Source of the DNA: Gigaspora margarita
Taxonomy: Eukaryota; Glomeromycota; Glomeromycetes; Diversisporales; Gigasporaceae
Direction: 5' to 3'
Assembly: GCA_009809945.1 (NCBI GenBank)
Contig: WTPW01000028.1
Coordinates: 205,688-269,687, forward strand
DNA length: 64,000 nt
Positions 10,209 through 21,094 of this stretch are shown here, piece by piece. Every line of letters begins with the position of its first letter. The stretch's first letter is position 1. Both the position numbers and the translations under genes were made by a program. The notes below the pieces were generated by a model, which made no database searches, was not told the DNA's origin, and saw only the letters and a list, made by a program, of their open reading frames with translations.

Positions 10209-12540
10209 ATAAGGCAATGATCTTTACAAAAGTTGCATGAAGCTTTATTAACTAAAGTTGAACAGTATATGGAAGACATAAACATATACCCAAAGAAGCC
10301 AAGGTTAAACAAATTAGAGTACGTATCATATCAGGTACTGGTACCTATTGTACCTTATAGTGTTACTACTATAAGAAAATTATTATGTGACATATCTGAA
10401 ATACTTTAAGTTCTTTTAGATACGCTGAGCCTGAAGTTGGAGCAGTTCTAATAATTTCAAGTAGGCATAGGCTTTTAATGATTTTAAATCAATGGGTATA
10501 ATTTGCTCATTTCATTGTAACTTAATTATACTGGTCTCTTCAGATCTTGAATATAATGAACTTAGATTAAAGAAGGAAATGATATTAACGGATATACTTT
10601 ACAAGAACATCCTTTGACCTCTTTATATCTTGAATAGATTATTTTTTTGAAATCAAAGAAGGAATTGAATTAGTTGATGCACTTTACAAAAACATCACGC
10701 TAATTTCTTTGGATTAGAAGAAAAAGCATTATTAGATGTACTTTGCAAGGATGCCAAACTTGAGACAAAGGGTATGATCTTAGATTCACATTGATTTTGA
10801 ATCTGAAGCAAGAATTTTAATAAATATACTTTGAAAGAACACCAAACTAACTTCTTTGAATCTTAATAGAAATTGTTTTGAATCCGAAGAAGAAATAAAC
10901 TTAGGGAAGTGCAGTAAATCACGTAATTATCTAGGGGGGGGGGGGGTCGGCCATCTATCACGTCCTATATATATATGTATAAACAGCCAATAATATTGAA
11001 GCAAAATCGATTATTAGTTAATCGCAGATAGTTGCTACATAGTAAAGTCTAAATTCTACTATGTCAATCGATAATTATCGATTAAGTAAAGTTGTTTGGA
11101 AGACCAAAATACACATATTCTGAAATTTTTATTAAAATTGAAGAAATTTTTATTATTTAACTTTTAATTTTTACGTTCGTCGAATATATTTTTTTAAAAA
11201 ATTTTAATTTTTCCGTCAACGTAAAAATCAAAAGTCAATTAATAAATAATTCTCAAATACTTATGAAAATTTATGGTAAGTGTATTTTGACCTTCTGAAT
11301 AAGTTTACTTAAGCGACTTTAATCGATTTGCTTAGTAAAATTTAGACTTTACTATGTAGCGACTTTTGTCGATTATGGCGTAGCTGATTTTCAGGTCAAA
11401 GCCGTTTTTGAGTTTTATGAAATTTGATTGGTCAACAGTCCTATCACAGGGGGGGGGTCAGGACCTATGTAAACCCTAATCACGTAATTTACTGCACTTC
11501 CCTTAGTAGATGCATTTTGTAAGAACATATTTAATTAGTAAAAAGAAAAACATCATCAAGAGTGTCAATCCAAATCTCAGATTCACATGTATCTTAGATC
11601 AGAAGCAGGAAAATATTAGCAGATGTGCTTTAAAGAACACCAAACTAACTTATTTAAATCAGAAGAAGGAATAACATTGGCAGATGCATTTCGTAAAAAT
11701 ATTACATTGACTTCTTTGATCAAAGGAAGGAAAAGCATTATCAAAGATGCTTTACAAGGATATCAAACTAGAAATGGAAGGTATTATCTTAAATTTACAT
11801 ATGTCCCTGATTAGAAATAGAAAATATTAGATGCATTTGAAAAAGCACCAAATTAACTTCTTTTGAACCTTAATAGGAATTGTCTCAAATCAAAAAAAGA
11901 AATAGCATTAGAAGATGCACTTCTAAAGAACATTACAACAACTTTGGATCAGAGAAAGAAAAAGTGTTGTTGGATACATATTGCAAGAGTGCCTTCCTGA
12001 TTTCTTCATTATACCAAACCAATAATAGAGGGTATGACTTCAGATTCACATGTATCTTTAATCAAAAACAGAAGCACTTTGAGAAAGCACCAAATTAACC
12101 TCTCTGAATCTTTAATAGGAATTGCTTTGAATCTAGAGAAGAAATAGCATTACAGATGTACTTCAAAAAAAACATAATACAGACTTTGGATCAGAAAAAA
12201 AAAGCATTATTGTATAAATTTTGCAAGAGTGCTACCCTATTTCTTCAAGTATTTGAGGTTATGGTTTTAGATTCACATGTATCATTGTTTAGAATCAGAT
12301 ACAATTTGAGAAAGCACCAACTAATTTCTTTGAATCTTAATAGGAATTGTCTTGAATCTAAAGAAATAAATAGTATTAGCAAATACACCTCACAAGAACA
12401 TTATGCTGACTTTAGATCAAGGTAGGAAAAGTTATTGGATACATTTTGCAAGAGTGCTACTCTAATTTTTTGTTGCACCAATCAAGAATAAAAGGGTATG
12501 ACTTCAGATTTACATATATCTTGGATTAGAATTAGAGATA
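10209..12540 (+). pseudogene. Decayed leucine-rich-repeat gene (NLRC3 / RNase-inhibitor-like LRR)
   Basis: The plus strand carries several imperfect units, spaced about 230-245 bases where clear, that translate to LRRs of about 28 residues of the type LTSLNLNRNxxESEEGIxLADAxxKNIT. The clearest match is EEGITLADAFRKNITLTSL near 11660-11715; others are near 10860-10900, 11870-11930, 12110-12180 and 12335-12400. Such horseshoe repeats are protein-binding surfaces, and this type is abundant in Glomeromycotina. Many stops and frame shifts break it, and no long frame survives (best 89 codons). A MITE sits inside at 10904-11502. Upstream, 10209-10540 could be the former N-terminal part but I cannot name a domain. 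Confidence 0.6.
10904..11502. mobile_element. PIF/Harbinger-like MITE in the LRR pseudogene
   Basis: Terminal repeats GGGAAGTGCAGTAAATCACG / reverse complement GGGAAGTGCAGTAAATTACG, flanked by the 3-bp duplication TTA (10901-10903, 11503-11505). Removing it restores the LRR unit reading (AAATAAAC TTA GTAGATGC). Poly-G runs lie just inside both ends. A second, inner inverted repeat (GCTACATAGTAAAGTCTAAA near 11035, its complement near 11340) suggests a foldback core. Confidence 0.75.
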
Positions 12541-12744
12541 AAAAAAATGCGCTTTATAACATTGTGTATTAAATATGCATAATACTGTATAATAAAAAAT
12601 TTTTAACTTATGAATATTTATTAAAACATAATATAAAATTTTTTACTATTTTAATATTTTAAAAATGTTTAATTTATAAAAAATTCACTAATATCAAAAA
12701 TTAGCAATTTTTTGAATAAATTTTCTTTAAAATTTTTATTTTTT

Positions 12745-13025
12745 TTAATTTTAATGATGAGATCTTGCTCTTATCTTTATTAAATTTAATGAAAAATTTT
12801 TTATTTTTATTAGTAAAGATGTTTTGAAAGTATTATATTTTTAAAGTTTAGGCCATAGATAAGTCTCTAGGTCTACTTAGTCTCTAGGTTCTCTTAGTTA
12901 TATGTCTAAGTTCTTCTTCTTAGCACTAGGCTTAAAAATTAAAACTTTTTTCAATCAGTGAAAAGTTTTCATTGTGTTTAATGAAGATAAAAGCAAGGTC
13001 TCACCTCAAACATTAAAAAAATTGT
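12745..13025. repeat. Foldback element with CTAGGTCT-rich loop
   Basis: Left arm (about 12750-12815, with GAGATCTTGCTCTTATCTT) is the diverged complement of the right arm (about 12960-13020, with AAGATAAAAGCAAGGTCTC). The loop has short repeats of TCTCTAGGT and ACTTAGTC. No target duplication was settled. Confidence 0.5.
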
Positions 13026-14059
13026 AATATATTTTTATAATTATATATAAAATAAAAAGTAGAATAATACTATATAATATGTATTTATTGATAGTTAGAA
13101 CTTTATATATTTTTGAGTTAATTGTGTTTTAATGTGGTAATTGTATAATAACCAAATACTAGATAATTACTGATTATGTAAATAATATATACTGCATGTT
13201 GTGTTTCAGATTACCATATATATTAGATGATAGCTAATATATCTCAGATTCCAATTATTATATAATATGCTAATTGATAACTAATGTATATTAACCGTTA
13301 TTTAATATAAATTTGTTTTTAAATCTTGATTTTATTTTATATTTTTTAATTTAAATATGTTAAAAATTTTCTTTTTATTTTATTACTATATAGTTTTAGA
13401 TAAAACATACCATATTTTCATGAAATAACGCACTCTAGTACATTATTTTGAGTATAGGTGTGTTATTTAGAGTACATTTGGAGTATTATTTCAAGACATA
13501 TATTGATTTTTTGCCAAGAAGGATTTCCAAAAAACATACATGGGCATTATTTTGATACAAATGTCAATTATTCTAAATCAATTTTCTATTGAGCTCGATT
13601 TTTTGAATAAAGCAATGTGTTTTATAGATTTATATAAAACTTGTATTTTATAATTTAATGCTATTCTAAATATGTAAGTATAAACTAAAACAATACATAT
13701 CATACGTACATACTGTACATTATAGGAATAGTTTTGGGTTATTATTATCAAGTTTTTATTTTTTTTTCTAAGTTGGCATTCTTCAGCTTAATTTAGACAT
13801 ACTATTAGCAAATAGCAAATAACTTTTGAACTCATTTATTGTATTACTATACCAAATATAAAAAAGAATTTTAAAGCATGATTAAGCAGAAAATAGTTTG
13901 GCTTAGTGTCAAAAAAAGTCAAATACTATACTATAGAACAATGAAGTCTGTTGTGATAGACCAATAATCAAAATAGTGGTATCTTGTATAACAAGAATTC
14001 TCAATTGCATAAGATATATTCTATTTAGATCACTAATTTAATAATAAACAATTTTATAC
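13026..14059. other. AT-rich non-coding stretch
   Basis: No gene, RNA or clear repeat seen. A weak set of words around ATTATTTTGAGTA / AGTACATTTGGAGTATTA lies at 13425-13500. Confidence 0.5.
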
Positions 14060-14310
14060 TTATAGATAATTTGAAAATTAGTGGGACACATAATGAATTT
14101 TGTGATAATTGTCAGAAAATTTTGGTAATAAAGTATATTTTTTAATAATATAATTTTCAGCTAGTACAAAACATACCATGATAATATATTAACTAAAAAT
14201 TATATTATCAAAAAATTATACTGTTATTACCAAAAAACAATTATCAAAATTTGGATGATCATTAAAAACTCATCACATATCCCACTAATTTTCAAATCAG
14301 CTACATATAG
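14060..14310. mobile_element. MITE with TTTGAAAATTAGTGGGA ends
   Basis: Left end ATTTGAAAATTAGTGGGACA and right end complement ATTTGAAAATTAGTGGGATA; the arms stay complementary for about 100 bases. A lone related end (GATTTGAAAATTAGCGGAAC) occurs at about 60928. Confidence 0.6.
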
Positions 14311-14535
14311 GAGTAGTGATTTGACCCAGTTGGTCTATAATTGGGTAACCGAAATGAACTGAAAGAAATCTGGTTAACTGATTAAATAAAATGCTTAATC
14401 AATTAATCTAATATAACAGTCATAGGGCATTTCCTTTGCATTACTGTTACTTATAAATCAAATGAGTTGACTCACCTCAATTATATATATAACTTTATAC
14501 AAAAAATCATTTAAATTTAATTTTTGTAAAAACAT

Positions 14536-15462
14536 AAGGTAGATGTACCTAATTTGACGCAGTTAAGTTCTACGACGAATATCACGTGATATATCGATCA
14601 GAATCAGAAGATTTTGGTACCATTCGATCCGTCTCATCGAGACGAATCGAATGGTATCAAATTCGCTTAATTCTGATCACTATGTCGCAAAATATTGCTA
14701 ATTAAATTTATTTAAAAATATGGTCTTAATTTGATGCTATGTTCCTAATTTGACGCATCGACGATATCTTGCGAACTATCAATCAGAATTACGTGATTTT
14801 GGTACCATTCGATTCGTCTCGCTGAGACGAGTTGAACAGTACCAAAATCACGCGATTCTGATCGATAGTTCGCAAATTATCACTATTTAACCAAAATTAG
14901 CTATCCAAGACAAATTTTAACATTAATATAAAATAGCGAATAACGTTTGATAGAACGGTCCAATTGCGATGATTTTGCCACCAAAATGACCGCCTCAGAG
15001 AGACGGTTCCAACGAATCCAAAATCGCTAAAATCCAATCACGGAGTCACAAGATCATTAGGGTTTTCGTATCATTTTTGATGAAAATCGATTAATTAAAT
15101 TAATCTATTTTCATCAAAAATGATACGAAAACCCTAATGATCTTGTGACCCCGTGATTGGATTTTAGCGATTTTGGATTCGTTGGAACCGTCTCTCTGAG
15201 GCGGTCATTTTGGTGGCAAAATCATCGCAATTGGGCCGATCTATCAAACGGTATTCTCTATTTTATATTAATGTTAAAATTTGTTTTGGATAGCTAATTT
15301 CGGTTAAATGGCGATAACTTGCGAACTATCGATCAGAATCGCGTGATTTTGGTACCGTTCGACTCGTCTCGGCGAGACAAATCGAATGGTACCAAAATCA
15401 CGTGATTCTGATCGATAGTTCGCAAGATATCGTCGATGCGTCAAATTAGGTACATCTACCTT
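14536..15462. mobile_element. Palindromic element P1 of hairpin modules
   Basis: Ends are AAGGTAGATGTACCTAATTT and its complement, flanked on both sides by ACAT. Inside are three roughly 100-bp hairpins of the form CGATCAGAATC..GGTACCATTCGA..TCGTCTC..GAGACGA..TCGAATGGTACC (about 14596-14690, 14780-14875, 15320-15422). A long palindrome (arms about 14880-15080 and 15100-15300) is nearly perfect and includes ATCCAATCACGG and ACCGTCTCTCTGAGGCGG. A second copy of the end motif sits inside at about 14745, so the left end looks duplicated. No coding capacity. Confidence 0.75.
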
Positions 15463-15604
15463 ACATATAAACCTTTCTTTAAATTTTAAATACGTATTCT
15501 TTAGCATTTAATGATCTTTAGTTTAAAGCCAAAGTTTTTAATCTCTGGTAGATTAAAGTTAATCTTTCTTTAAAGTGGTCAATTTTTTACTAAGTTCTTT
15601 AAGT

Positions 15605-16055
15605 CAAATGAGTAACTCACCCTATATAATAATATGATAGGTTAAAATAGTCTTTTAAAAATATAATAGATACCATTAAGTAAAGGCTTCTTGTGCCCTA
15701 ATTGGAAGTTAAAGAGGAGGTTCTTCTGATTCCAAATTGGCTTAGTGGATTCCAAGATACTTGGAGTCAAAGAAGAGAACATAAAAATCTGCAAATTTAC
15801 TATCATACAAAGTATTATAAACTATAACACTTTGTATAACAGTGAATTTGGAGATCCTTATATTTTCTTCTTTGACCCAAGTATCTTGGAATCCACCAAG
15901 CCAATTTTGATAATTTAACTACCATTGGAATTAGAAGAATCTCCTCTTTAACTTTTAATTAGAGCACAAGAAGCCTTTACTTAATGGTATCTATCATATT
16001 TTTAAAAGACTATTTTAACCAATCATATTATTATATAGAGTGAGTTATTCATTTG
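15605..16055. mobile_element. Foldback element F1
   Basis: Ends CAAATGAGTAACTCACCCTA and complement CAAATGAATAACTCACTCTA. Arms are complementary over nearly 200 bases. They contain the core TCCAAGATACTTGGAGTCAA and GAATCTCCTCTTTAAC that also builds the element at 26003-26948. A related, unpaired end lies at about 14459. No coding capacity. Confidence 0.7.
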
Positions 16056-16547
16056 CTATTTGTAATCTGGAAACCCTTGTACTGTGTTAAAAATAAGTGT
16101 TTTCTTAAAAAAAAATAGGATCAGTTTCAAAACTAAATTCAAGATCACTTATTCTGAAGTAATATTACAGGGGTTAGCATACTTGAACTTTATCTGAAGA
16201 TTCCTCTCAAACTAAAAAAAATTAGAAAATAAAATTTTTATAAATCGATAAAGAAATATCGAAATTATATTTTTTACTTAAAAAGTAAAAGGTGTAATGT
16301 TTTATGAAAGTGGGGTTGTCTTATAAAAAACTGTTTGTAAAAGTGAATTTTTCATATAAAAGTTAAATGATCGATATTGAAATGACCATATTAATTAATT
16401 TTTGAACCCCTGCAGGGGGGCATGTCCCATGACTGTTATATATAACCAAATAGTCAAAATAGAATTTATATTTAATTATTGCATTGTTTATTTGATCTGG
16501 TTTGATATATATTTGTAAATAAATAGAGAGTATTATTTAAAACAATT

Positions 16548-17210
16548 AATTCATAATCTGCATAAGAACCAGTATAAAATATAGAAATAGTAGAAATATG
16601 TTTATTATAACTTATATTTTTTATTGTCTTTAAAATCTGGGGGTTTTCAAAAAAATTTTTTTAGCTTCTAAGTAAAGTTGTAAAGAAGTATCTTGTAATT
16701 AAAATAGTAGTTAAATTACTAAAATTGGCCTAGTAGATTGCAAGATATAAGTATTTTAGTTTTTATGACTATATGTTTTCTTTATTTATATAAAAAAGAA
16801 ACATATAGTCACAAAGACTAAAATACTTATATCTTGTGATTAACTAGACCAATTTTAATATTTTAATTATTATTTTCTCTATGACTTTATGTAAAAATTG
16901 AAAAGATGTTTACTTAGTAAAGAAAAATAGTTTTTTTGAGAAACTTCAAATTTCAAAGACAATAGTAAATATCATATTAGCAAATTTTTAGAATTTGATA
17001 AATAGAAAATCCATGAGCCATAACTCTAGTCAAATTTGAGATTATTTGACCAGATTTGAAATAATTTGACTTCAAAGCTGGCCAAATAATCTGCAAATTT
17101 GACTAATGTTACAACTCATAGATTTTTCTATTTAATTCTACAAATTTGCCAATATATTACTACTTTTTACTATGTTTTGTTACTGGTTCTTAGTCAGACC
17201 ACAAATTATT
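16548..17210. mobile_element. Foldback element with a nested hairpin
   Basis: Outer arms pair (GCATAAGAACCAGTA near 16560 with TACTGGTTCTTAGTC near 17180; TTTATTGTCTTTAAAA with CAAAGACAATAGTAAA). The centre is a tight hairpin with AGACTAAAATACTTATATC and its complement. The right arm is interrupted by a second inverted repeat at about 16985-17155 (ends AAATTTTTAGAATTTGATAA), a separate MITE inserted later. Confidence 0.55.
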
Positions 17211-17677
17211 ATAGGTTTTTTACACTTATATATCAAAATTCTATTAAATTATTTACTTTAATTCTATGAATTAACAGAAATAAAATAAAAAATTTTAAAT
17301 AAATATAATAAAGTAAATATTAAGTAATTTTTATTCTAAGTTAAAAAAAAATTGCTGCAGTTTTTATTTTATAAATACTTAATTTTTAAATGAAGATTAC
17401 TTAATATTAACTAATAAAATTTAATTAAAATTTTTTATATTAATTCTATTAATCAATAAATTAATAGATTGGATTTAGGCTTTTGTACTAGTTTTGTATA
17501 GTTTATAAAATAGATTAAAAATTTTAAAAAATTATTTGTATTTATATTTTTATATACAAAAATCTATTAGATATTCAAAAATATTATAGCATTATTAATT
17601 TTAATATTATTAAGAAAATTATTTGTAATATTGTTTTTTTAAATATTCAATTATTTGTAATTTTTTCATTATTAAAA
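17211..17677. other. AT-rich non-coding stretch
   Basis: Nothing but A/T-rich sequence with loose inverted repeats; no gene or named element seen. Confidence 0.5.
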
Positions 17678-18812
17678 GGGGGCTACCATTGCATTGTGGA
17701 CACTTTTTAAAAATTTATACCAAGCTAAATAAATATAATATCAAGCTAAAAATTATATAAAACGTTTATTAAATCTAAGGCTTTTAAATAAAAAAAAAAT
17801 TATAAAATTCTATGCAGTAGTTTTAAAATAATTAAAATAATACAAAATTGTGTAATTTTATACTAGTATGAAGCTAGTAATATTAAAAAATTATTAAAAT
17901 TATATTTTTATAGTAAAAATTAATTTTTTATTAAATAAACTAAATTTTTAATTTATAAAGTTATTTAATATAACAAATTATATATAAATTGAAATTTTTA
18001 TAATTTTTTAAAAAATTTTAAATTTTTTATGATTTTTTAAAGTAAAAGTTAAAATATTAATTTAAATTAATTAATTTCTTAAAGTAATAATTTTTATTGC
18101 TATATATGATAATTTTATAAATAGAAAATTACTTTGATTCACAGGCTGTGAAATTCACATCCCCATTTTAAAAAATTTCAAAAAAGTTTTCTATTTAAGT
18201 TAGGGTTAGGGTTAGAGCTATAATAAATAGCAAACTTTATAGTAAATTTAGCAAGAAATTTTTTTTTTGTACAAAAAAAAGTAGTTTTATAGACAAAATT
18301 TTAAGTTAGAAGTGATTTTTTGATTTTTCCATAAAAAATACTTTGTTTTTGTTATACAAAGAAAATTTGCAGATTCTGCTAATTCTGCAATTTTGATTGG
18401 TCAGATGCAGGGTTGTGAATTTCACAGCCTGTTAAGATTAGCAATACTCTTATAAATATTTTTTAAAAATTTTAAAAATGTTAAAAAAATATATAATTTG
18501 TTATATTAAATAATATTATTTAAAAAAAAATTAAATTATTTAATAAAAAAATTAAGTTTATATATTACTATATTTAGTAATTCTATTTATTATAAAAGTT
18601 ATATTAAAATTACTAATTTCGTACTGGTATAATATTATACAAATTTGTGTTACTTTAATTATTTTAAAAACTACTGCATAGAATTTTATAATTTTTTTTT
18701 ATTTAAAAGCCTTAGATTTAATAAACTTTTTATATAATTTTTAGCTTGATATTATATTTATTTAGCTTGGTATAAATTTTTAAAAAGTGTCCACAATGTA
18801 TTGGTAGCCCCT
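17678..18812. mobile_element. Large AT-rich palindrome with GGGGCTACC ends
   Basis: Left end GGGGGCTACCATTGCATTG and right end complement GGGGCTACCAATACATTG, followed on both arms by GTGGACACTTTTTAAAAATT. Arms pair for about 400 bases (shared AGCCTTAGATTTAATAAAC and complement). The centre is occupied by another MITE at about 18135-18441. Confidence 0.65.
18135..18441. mobile_element. MITE with CAGGCTGTGAAATTCACA ends
   Basis: Left CAGGCTGTGAAATTCACATC; right complement CAGGCTGTGAAATTCACAAC. The middle has the shared module: TTAGGGTTAGGGTTAG (18201), a TTTTACTA-like region, AGACAAAATTTTAAGTTAG and TTTGTTTTTGTTATAC. It sits at the centre of the larger palindrome. Confidence 0.6.
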
Positions 18813-18815
18813 GTA

Positions 18816-19145
18816 TAAAATGCACCTATGATGTTGAACACCATAGATAAATTAGATTTGCAAATTTGTATAACAAAAACAAAAACATAAATTTTAATTA
18901 CTTTAGGGTTAGGGTGAGGCCTGAGATTTTATCAGGGCATTAGTATATACAAAATTTTGCAAGAAATTTTTTTTATTAAAGCCCCAAAGGTGGTTTCATA
19001 AGCAAAATTTTTGAGATATGAATGTTTTTTTAAAAAATAAACAAAAAATCAAAATTTTATGTTACACCTGATCTTAAATTTTGATTGGATATTCTAAACG
19101 TTTTGTGTAACATGTCTTTAGCACTATAGGTGTATTTTAGTAAAT
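18816..19145. mobile_element. MITE with AAAATGCACCTATGATG ends
   Basis: Left AAAATGCACCTATGATGTT and right complement AAAATACACCTATAGTGCT. The middle repeats the shared module: AACAAAAACAAAAACA, TTAGGGTTAGGGTGAGG, GGTTTCATAAGCAAAATTTT and GTTACACCTGATCTTAAATT, the last string also at about 58736. Confidence 0.6.
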
Positions 19146-20485
19146 TTGATTTTTTTTGTACTAGATTTAGTACATTGTTATTTATATTATTTTTATAAAT
19201 TATTAGTAAATTTTATAAACTAAATACTTATAATATTAAAAATATCATAGCCATATTATATTTAAAAAATTTTTATTATTTATATAATAAACATTTTAAA
19301 TTTATATTGTAAAGTTTATGTAGTACTAATTAAAAATTATTACTATTTTTAGATTTTATATATTTTATAAAATTTTTAAATAATTTTTAAAAAAATTATA
19401 TAAAAGATTTTTTAATTTTCAATAAAAATTATAAATAAAATATTAAAAAATTATTAAAATTAAAGTAATATATTACAACTTTTATATATAGTTAAAATTT
19501 TACTAGTTTTTAATATATAAAATTTTACTAATTAAATTTTTGCAAAATTTTGTAAATATAAAAGATTGATTATGTTGTAAAAAATAATAGATAGCTTGTT
19601 TTTTGAGTCTTTTTTGCTGCACTTGATTAAAATGAGTAGTATTTTATTAGTTTCCAAGTAGATTTTTAATAAAAAATTATATATATAAATATATATATAT
19701 AGTAAGATGAGCTGCATTGGTATGAACAAGTAGTAACATTCTATTAAATTTAATAAATAAAAGTTAGAGCTTTATTAATATAAAAATTTTTGTATAAAAT
19801 TATCAGTTTTGAGTCGATTGAGGCTTTGATTTGTATAAAATAGAATTTAATTGTTTAATTAAATGATTATGTAGCCCACACATGGTGTACCAATTACCTA
19901 GCATCACTATCAAAATGGATAGTTTATGGATATGTACCAAATCACATGATTTTGCATTACTGATTATTATGTGACTTAGGCATATATAAGTATCAACATT
20001 GAATTTTTTTAAATTTGGAACATATTTTTTTTGACTACTAGCTAACTGAATTCAATAAAATTTTTTTAAAACAATTCTATAATTTAGTAGAATTTATTAA
20101 AAAAAACATCAAATTCTATCAAGTAGTTCTCAAAAAAATTTGATTCAAAGTTTGAAAAATTTATATCATCTTCTAAAAACAAACAGCTATATAAAAAATT
20201 TCTAAACTTTGAATAAAAATTTTTTAATATCTATATCAGCAAATTTTATATATAGATATATATTGATTACTAACTGAGTAAGATATATATCAATACTAAA
20301 CACCCTGCAAATTTCTATTAATTGTGATAGTAATTGATATATATCTGATACAAATATTAATTGATATATACTATATATTAATTAATATCATATTCACATA
20401 ATTATACTTTTTGCAAATTTTGAAATATTTTATAGGGTTTTACAAGTTTTTGTAAGATTTTGCAATTTAATATAGGATTATATAT
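19146..20485. other. AT-rich stretch with satellite-like pieces
   Basis: No gene seen. 20030-20230 resembles the diverged tandem repeat at 47500-48230 (AATTCAATAAAATTTTTTTA, TCTAAACTTTGAATAAAA). From 20233 there is an end of the ATCGATAT family (ATCAGCAAATTTTATATATA) also found at 29085 in opposite orientation. Confidence 0.45.
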
Positions 20486-21062
20486 AAGGTGGAAAGGGTT
20501 AATTTGGCGAAGTTAACATCATTAATATAAAAACTTTTTTATTTTAATATTAAAAATTTTTTTATTTTTGGTATTAAACTTTATGTATAATTTAGAATAT
20601 TTTTATAAAAAAATTAGTAATATAATATTTTGATTTAAAGTGACATTAAATGGATTATACATTGTACCAAAATGCTTAAATTTTAAGAGGTAGGGGTAAT
20701 TTGGCGATTTGGTGGTATCTTATGTGATCCAGTGGTCAGAATTGAATAATTTTTATACCATTCGATTTGTCTCGATGAGATGAATCGAATAATATAAAGT
20801 TTATTTGATACTGATCACTCGATCACAAAATATCATCAATCATATGTTGCACCAAAATGATCCTTGAGGAGTATTTTAACATAACAAAGAATTGAAAATA
20901 TCTTGTGACCCAGTGATCAGAACCAGGCGAGCTTGGTACCATTTCATTCGTCTCATCGAGGCGAATCAAATAGTATAAAAATTATTCGATTCTGATTATT
21001 AGGTCATATGATACCAAAATTCGCCAAATTACCTCTCTTCGTCAAATTACCCCTTTTTTCCT

Positions 21063-21063
<1 letters not shown>
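20486..21063. mobile_element. Palindromic element P2 of hairpin modules
   Basis: Ends AAGGTGGAAAGGGTTAATTT and complement AAGGAAAAAAGGGGTAATTT. It contains two hairpin units with TACCATTCGATTTGTCTC and GAGGCGAATCAAATAGTA, matching the P1/P3 module. The LINE poly-A end begins within about 15 bases of its right end. Confidence 0.65.
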
Positions 21064-21094
<31 letters not shown>

